Source of the DNA: Variovorax sp. PBL-H6
GTDB taxonomy: Bacteria > Pseudomonadota > Gammaproteobacteria > Burkholderiales > Burkholderiaceae_C
DNA: 64,000 nucleotides
Direction: 5' to 3'
Assembly (NCBI RefSeq): GCF_901827155.1
Contig: NZ_LR594659.1
Location: 3,596,001-3,660,000 of the forward strand
The position numbers were made by a program, and so were the translations under genes. The notes under the pieces were generated by a model. That model searched no databases. It was not told the origin of the DNA and was given only the letters and a program-made list of their open reading frames with translations. Shown here one piece after another: positions 60,453 through 64,000 of the stretch (position 1 is the stretch's first letter; the number at the start of each line of letters is the position of its first letter).

Positions 60453-60632
60453 TCAGCTGGGCGCCGCTGCAGCACTCGCTGCGACCATGCGCGCTGCCGT
60501 GCCCAAGTCAAGGAAATGCCTTCCTTCGGTCCCGGGACCTCACCGGCAAGGGTGCCACCGACATGTAGTACATCAAGGCTCGTTGGCGCGAAACCGCAGC
60601 TCCGAACCAACTGAGAATCGGCTGGTGAACCT

Positions 60633-60703
60633 GTCCAATATCCAGCCCTTTGTCCGACGTCCCTTGGGACGGATGCGCAGCTGCGGACTCGAAAATATTG
60701 GAC
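60633..60703. repeat. Right-end GTCCAATATCC and ATATTGGAC motifs
   Basis: GTCCAATATCC at 60633-60643 is the reverse complement of the left-end GGATATTGGAC. ATATTGGAC returns at 60695-60703, about 57 bases before the right direct repeat. Possible arm-type integrase sites. The stretch between remnants and the repeat has no gene. Confidence 0.5.
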
Positions 60704-60759
60704 AGCCACGGAGCCGCACCTCAGCATCCATGCGGCTTTCCAGCCGATCCGACGCGGGC

Positions 60760-60808
60760 CTGTTAATCCGTAGGTCCCTGGTTCGAGCCCAGGTCGAGGA
60801 GCCACTAC
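60760..60808. repeat. Right 49-bp direct repeat (attR-like)
   Basis: Second copy of the tRNA-Asn 3' sequence, CTGTTAATCCGTAGGTCCCT and on, to GCCACTAC. Identical to 55462-55510. The sequence before it (CGACGCGGGC) does not match the tRNA, so this is a fragment, not a second tRNA gene. Confidence 0.9.
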
Positions 60809-60824
60809 AAGCCTCACAGGCACT

Positions 60825-60866
60825 GAAAGCCCCGCTATCGAAAGGCAGCGGGGCTTTCTTCTTTGA
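60825..60866 (+). terminator. Former tRNA-Asn terminator beyond the right repeat
   Basis: GAAAGCCCCGCT at 60825-60836 pairs with AGCGGGGCTTTC at 60847-60858, then TTCTTT. It stands just after the right direct repeat, the place where the terminator of the uninterrupted tRNA gene would be, before the island was inserted. Confidence 0.8.
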
Positions 60867-60997
60867 AGCCTGAAAAAATCACGCTGCAGGCCGTTTCCCA
60901 CTCGGACTATGGCGCTTGGCGAATAGCGCGACCCTGCTGTCCAACAGACAATGAAAGCACGGTTTCGGCAACACCCTCTGCGGCAATCCGAGACTGC

Positions 60998-61038
60998 GAG
61001 GGCCCTCCGCGCGAACGAAAGTTGGCGGAGGGCCCTTC
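60998..61038. terminator. Long hairpin, weak terminator in either direction
   Basis: GGGCCCTCCGC (61000-61010) pairs with GCGGAGGGCCC (61025-61035) across a 14-base loop. The stem is strong but no T tract follows on either strand, so it may only protect transcript ends. It lies about 80 bases beyond the stop of the large secreted-protein gene. No other gene seen in 60867-61119. Confidence 0.4.
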
Positions 61039-61119
61039 GTTGTGTGCACTCGAACGTGAAGGCTCTTCCGTTCGTGGATCTTCGGCTCAGCCCGTTCGTG
61101 CTCGAGCTTCAGCGCCGGA

Positions 61120-63105
61120 TCACGGCGCATTCGACGAATGCACCGAGAACGGCCGAAAAGGCAGATCCAGCGATCCCGCGTACTCCCCCTCTGGCGTCAG
61201 CGTCGGGCAGCCGCCCTTGTCCTGCGGGCAGAACGAGGTCTGGCTTGAATTGCGCGGGTAGACCACGCTGCTGAAACGGTAGTTCCTGATCGCCTTGCCC
61301 GTGTAGTCGGCGACCGTCACCACGCCACCCGAGGTCGAATACTGGTCGGCCTCGGTCACCATGATCGGGTCGACGCGCGAGTCCGCCATGCGGCGTATCA
61401 CCGACCCGCCGTTCTGGTCATCGCCGAATCCCACCCAGCCCCATGCACGGTCGCCGCGCGCGGTGAAGAGAACTGAATCGTTTGCTGTGTCGCGGCGGCC
61501 GGGGAAGCCCTTCGACTTGGCGAGCCAGGTGATGTTTCTGCCCAGCCCCGTGACCCTGCCGACGGGTGCGATCTCGGCCGGCTTCGGCGTGGTCGGCTTC
61601 GGCCCGGCGGCGTAACCCCCGAGCGAGTAGATGTGCAACTCGCCCTCGCGCGTCGCGATCCAGGCTCTCGCGGAGCGCGGCGTCGCCCGCCAGTACGGCG
61701 TGCCGGGGACGCGCTCACGCTCATCCTTGGACCAGTACCCGAGGGTGGCGGTGGTCTCGACGGCAACGGGCGTGCCCGGCACTTTGATGACCTTCGCAAC
61801 GACCGGGACCGCGCCGGGCGCGAGCGGGTAAGGCCACTCACCGGCACTCATGCCGAGCTTCTGGGTCTGCGCGTTCTTCTCGGCCGTGTCGAGGTACATC
61901 GAATTGAAGTGGCGAAACAAGGGGCCGAGATCGACAAAGGCCGCCGTCCTTTCCGATTGCGAGGTGACGACGGCCACGCCCCCCTTGGCGTAGCGCTCGT
62001 AGAACTCGCCCCCCGGCAGGAACTTCGCCCGATTGCCGGCCAGCGGTGAGCCGAGGGCGCCGATCGAGGAGATCTCCTTGCCCACCGGGTGCACGATCAT
62101 GGCCACCGGATCGATCCCGGTCGTGACCTTGATGGCCGTGGGCGCCGTCACGTTCGCCGGCAAGTCGACATAGCCCACGACCTTCATGAACCCGATGCCG
62201 CCCTGATTCGGGAAGCCCGGCTTGGAACCATCCATCCAGTCATGCCACCAGTCGTACCAGTCGTCCTTCCTTTGCCAGGTGCGGTTCATCGGCACGCCAC
62301 CCAGGGCAATCACGGCGACCTGGCCCTTGAGGGCCACCGTGTCCCAGATCGTCGCCAGTGCGAATTCGGACATCGGCGTGACGGCGAGGGCGGTGGGCAC
62401 CTTGCCGGCGGGAAGCCGCACGAAGGCGCGCTGCTGCGCGGTGTACGTGCCGACGGTGTAGATGGTGGCGCCTTCGGTGGGGCTCCCTTGCGTCGCGACC
62501 AGCGACATGCGGGTCGAGGGTCCGTCGGCGCCGCCCTCCCCCCGGGTCTCCGCGATCGGCAGACTGGCGGCGCTGTTCGGTGACAGCGCGCCGTGCGAGA
62601 AGTAGTCGCGCAGCGCCGGCGGAGACAGGGACCTGTCCTGCCACAGCAGCTGCGGGCGCTGCATCCAGGTCTCGCGGTCCGTGGCCTGCGCCTGGAACCA
62701 TGCGACCGAGCCGGCGACGGAGTTAGGCGCGTCCGGCGTCCCGATCGCCACGCCATGCGTGCTTACATAGGGGTTGTCGGCCTTGCTGCTTTCCTTTCCG
62801 AGCTGGTAGTGGGTCTTGCAGCCGGGGCTCCCGCCGCAATGCGAAATGGCGCCAAGGTCCTCGCGCAGGGGCAGCGTGGGCACGCCCGATTTCGATGCCG
62901 GCGGTCCGAACCGATAGGCCATGCCGGCGTCCTGCCCGAACTTGTACGCCAGGTCGCGGTAGGCGCTCGCCTTGATCTTGCCCGAGGCGTCCACGATGTC
63001 GCCGACAACCGCCGGGGCCTGGCCCTCGGGAGACTCCGACCCGGGCGTCCCGGCATGGGAAAGTCCAGCGAGTGCAACAGCGAGCGAGGCGACGAAAAGC
63101 TTCAT
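61120..63105 (-). CDS. Large exported protein of unknown function
   Basis: A 661-residue protein with a signal peptide (MKLFVASLAVALAGLSHA). Notable parts: CGGSPGCKTHYQLGK near residue 90, DWYDWWHDWMDGSKPGFPNQGG, repeated beta-strand-rich segments (TIYTVGTYTAQQRAFVRLPAGKVPTALAVTP, SARAWIATREGELHIYSLGG, GGVVTVADYTGKAIRNYRFSS) that suggest a beta-propeller, and a late SFCPQDKGGCPT cysteine pair. Full-length and undamaged; GC-rich like the chromosome. Located just beyond the island. I do not recognise its family. Possibly periplasmic or secreted; disulfide bonds are likely. Confidence 0.75.
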   Translation of the reverse strand: MKLFVASLAVALAGLSHAGTPGSESPEGQAPAVVGDIVDASGKIKASAYRDLAYKFGQDAGMAYRFGPPASKSGVPTLPLREDLGAISHCGGSPGCKTHYQLGKESSKADNPYVSTHGVAIGTPDAPNSVAGSVAWFQAQATDRETWMQRPQLLWQDRSLSPPALRDYFSHGALSPNSAASLPIAETRGEGGADGPSTRMSLVATQGSPTEGATIYTVGTYTAQQRAFVRLPAGKVPTALAVTPMSEFALATIWDTVALKGQVAVIALGGVPMNRTWQRKDDWYDWWHDWMDGSKPGFPNQGGIGFMKVVGYVDLPANVTAPTAIKVTTGIDPVAMIVHPVGKEISSIGALGSPLAGNRAKFLPGGEFYERYAKGGVAVVTSQSERTAAFVDLGPLFRHFNSMYLDTAEKNAQTQKLGMSAGEWPYPLAPGAVPVVAKVIKVPGTPVAVETTATLGYWSKDERERVPGTPYWRATPRSARAWIATREGELHIYSLGGYAAGPKPTTPKPAEIAPVGRVTGLGRNITWLAKSKGFPGRRDTANDSVLFTARGDRAWGWVGFGDDQNGGSVIRRMADSRVDPIMVTEADQYSTSGGVVTVADYTGKAIRNYRFSSVVYPRNSSQTSFCPQDKGGCPTLTPEGEYAGSLDLPFRPFSVHSSNAP

Positions 63106-63172
63106 GGACGAGCACCTTAAAACAAAAGACCGACTCGAGAGCCGGCCGGGCCTTTGAAGTCGCGATTCCAGC

Positions 63173-63841
63173 TCAGGAAGCCGGCGCAGGACGAACGGGG
63201 CATGAACGCCGCGCCAGCGAACCGGGAGCGCGGCCGTTTTCCTTGCAAGGCTTGCGCTTGATCTTCACCCATTCGCTGGTGCGTACGCCCGGCAGATAGA
63301 TGCTGGAGCGTCGCTTGGCGATGAACGCCTCGGGGCCAGGAAGCTGCGCCGGCTGCTCGAGCAGATGCGCCCCGCCCTTGTCGGAGTACCTCACCACGAA
63401 AATGCCCCAGGGAAGCTCGCGGAACAGTCGCCCAAGGGCGGCCTTGCGCAACATCAGCGGCTGCGTCGTGATGTCCACCCCTCGATCGACGAGAAGATCG
63501 AAAACGCAATAGACAACCGGCTTCGCGCTCAGGTACCAACAGCGGTGGCGGGCGCGTTCCTGCAACGCCTGGAAGTCGCTTCGACCCTCGTCGTCGAGCA
63601 CACACACTTCGCCGTCCGTGACGTAGGGGCCGCTCGCCACGGCCGACAGGCTGTCGCAGAGTTCGGGAAACCACCTGGTCGCGTTGGCGCCGTTGCGCGT
63701 CCGGAGCTGGGCGAGGCCATCGCCGAACGCGGAGGTCACCCGCAAGCCGTGGTATTTGAGCTCATAGATCCAGCCGCGCTCGTGCAGCCCCAAAGAGCGC
63801 TCCGACAGGAGCATGGGCTTGAAATCGTCGAGACGGACCAT
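63173..63841 (-). CDS. Minimal ATP-dependent DNA-ligase-like protein (adenylation domain only)
   Basis: A 222-residue protein resembling the nucleotidyltransferase domain of LigD-type ligases. Motif I reads WIYELKYHGLRVT: Lys29 is there, but the conserved Asp of K-x-D-G is His31. Motif III VTDGEVCVLDDEG, IIIa VVYCVFDLLVDRG, IV EAFIAKRRSSIYLPGVRTSEWVKIK (V region) are recognisable. There is no OB-fold domain, and the C-terminus is a basic, Pro-rich tail. May be a regulatory or inactive relative; such short ligase-like genes occur in this group of bacteria. Confidence 0.8.
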   Translation of the reverse strand: MVRLDDFKPMLLSERSLGLHERGWIYELKYHGLRVTSAFGDGLAQLRTRNGANATRWFPELCDSLSAVASGPYVTDGEVCVLDDEGRSDFQALQERARHRCWYLSAKPVVYCVFDLLVDRGVDITTQPLMLRKAALGRLFRELPWGIFVVRYSDKGGAHLLEQPAQLPGPEAFIAKRRSSIYLPGVRTSEWVKIKRKPCKENGRAPGSLARRSCPVRPAPAS

Positions 63842-63870
63842 GGCTACGGGCGCGAACGCCGCGAAAGGCC

Positions 63871-64000
63871 TCAGTCGCGCCCGCTCTTTCGTCCCTCCCC
63901 CAGCTTGCCCTCGGACTGCAGGTCCGCGACGGCCATGGCAAACGCGAGCAGTTCGTCGGAAAGCGGCGCGCCCGGCGCCAGGACGCCGACGCGCTCGGCG
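63871..64000 (-). CDS. C-terminal end of a gene running off the window
   Basis: The last 42 codons of a minus-strand gene, reading AERVGVLAPGAPLSDELLAF, then AMAVADLQSEGKLGEGRKSGRD and a stop at 63871-63873. Codon use is typical of the chromosome. The start lies outside the window; product not identifiable. It ends about 30 bases before the ligase-like gene start, so the two are probably on one transcript. Confidence 0.6.
   Translation of the reverse strand, partial: AERVGVLAPGAPLSDELLAFAMAVADLQSEGKLGEGRKSGRD

Larger units (their letters stand above)
55462..60808. mobile_element. Genomic island integrated at tRNA-Asn
   Basis: A 5.3-kb segment flanked by 49-bp identical direct repeats made of the 3' part of tRNA-Asn plus CTAC (55462-55510 and 60760-60808). 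Coding parts are AT-richer than the rest of the window, and the tRNA's presumed old terminator now sits after the right repeat (60825-60866). Contents: a small truncated frame, a toxin-antitoxin pair, a third small gene, a membrane protein fragment, a J-domain protein and phage-like remnants. No integrase, transposase or excisionase is recognised, so it looks degenerate or mobilised in trans. Confidence 0.85.

Noticed and set aside
60760..60808. Second tRNA-Asn gene
   Set aside because: Only the 3' 45 bases of the tRNA are present, without acceptor 5' strand or D arm, so it is an att fragment.
60428..60901. Minus-strand frame containing PGLEPGTYGLT
   Set aside because: This peptide is the false translation that results from reading a tRNA sequence (the attR copy) in reverse; not a protein.
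1..64000. CRISPR arrays, rRNA genes, insertion sequences
   Set aside because: I read for regularly spaced repeats, rRNA segments and transposase motifs (DDE, HTH plus inverted ends) and saw none; the island has no transposase.

Overview
The window is a GC-rich (roughly two-thirds GC), densely packed chromosomal segment from a betaproteobacterium of the order Burkholderiales. Family Comamonadaceae (Variovorax-like) is most likely. This is inferred from Bug-type (TctC) periplasmic receptors, the ispDF/mfd/serB and zapA/6S RNA neighbourhoods, a cobalamin-riboswitch btuB-cob operon and the general protein flavour. No 16S gene is present, so the genus stays an inference.

Layout. 0-4.8 kb: secreted proteins, an OmpR/EnvZ-type two-component system and ispDF. 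4.9-9.1 kb: mfd-serB. 9.2-15.8 kb: a tripartite tricarboxylate-type transporter (tctCBA) with an Ldh2-type dehydrogenase, a PLP aminotransferase, nth and a cytochrome b561. 15.9-19.9 kb: late cobalamin genes cobQ-cobT-cobS-cobC. 19.9-27.1 kb: a MexEF-OprN/AcrAB-TolC-type RND efflux operon and an alpha/beta-hydrolase homologue without its nucleophile serine, with a divergent LysR regulator. 28.2-36.2 kb: a second cobalamin locus (btuB-cobU-btuF-btuC-btuD-cobO-cbiB-cobD), closely overlapping and headed by a cobalamin riboswitch. 36.2-38.5 kb: a zapB-like gene, zapA, 6S RNA, a TauE/SafE permease and a universal stress protein. 38.5-40.7 kb: an AraC regulator divergent from a nitrilase. 40.7-46.2 kb: a malonate catabolic operon (GntR regulator, malonyl-CoA decarboxylase, Bug receptor, enoyl-CoA hydratase, malonyl-CoA synthetase) with a palindromic candidate operator. 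46.2-49.9 kb: lgt, a LysR regulator and ilvD. 49.9-55.4 kb: thiamine genes behind a TPP riboswitch (cytX, thiOSGE), with thiD on the opposite strand between them. 55.4-60.8 kb: tRNA-Asn carrying a 5.3-kb genomic island bounded by 49-bp direct repeats. 60.9-64 kb: a large exported protein of unknown function, a minimal ATP-dependent DNA-ligase-like protein and the end of a further gene.

How the genes work together. The two cobalamin clusters cover outer-membrane uptake (BtuB), inner-membrane uptake (BtuFCD), adenosylation (CobO), aminopropanol-arm and amidation steps (CobD, CbiB, CobQ) and nucleotide-loop assembly (CobU, CobT, CobS, CobC). Corrin-ring genes are absent from the window. The malonate operon would take external malonate to malonyl-CoA and then acetyl-CoA. 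The thiamine block covers HMP uptake, HMP phosphorylation and the thiazole branch, and joins the two halves.

The most unusual part is the tRNA-Asn island. It is visibly AT-richer in its coding parts and has no recognisable integrase. It carries a HigB/RelE-like toxin, an antitoxin with an unexplained C-terminal extension of about 100 residues, a third small gene, a membrane-anchored J-domain/coiled-coil protein and several gene remnants. If the window holds something undescribed, this is the best place to look.
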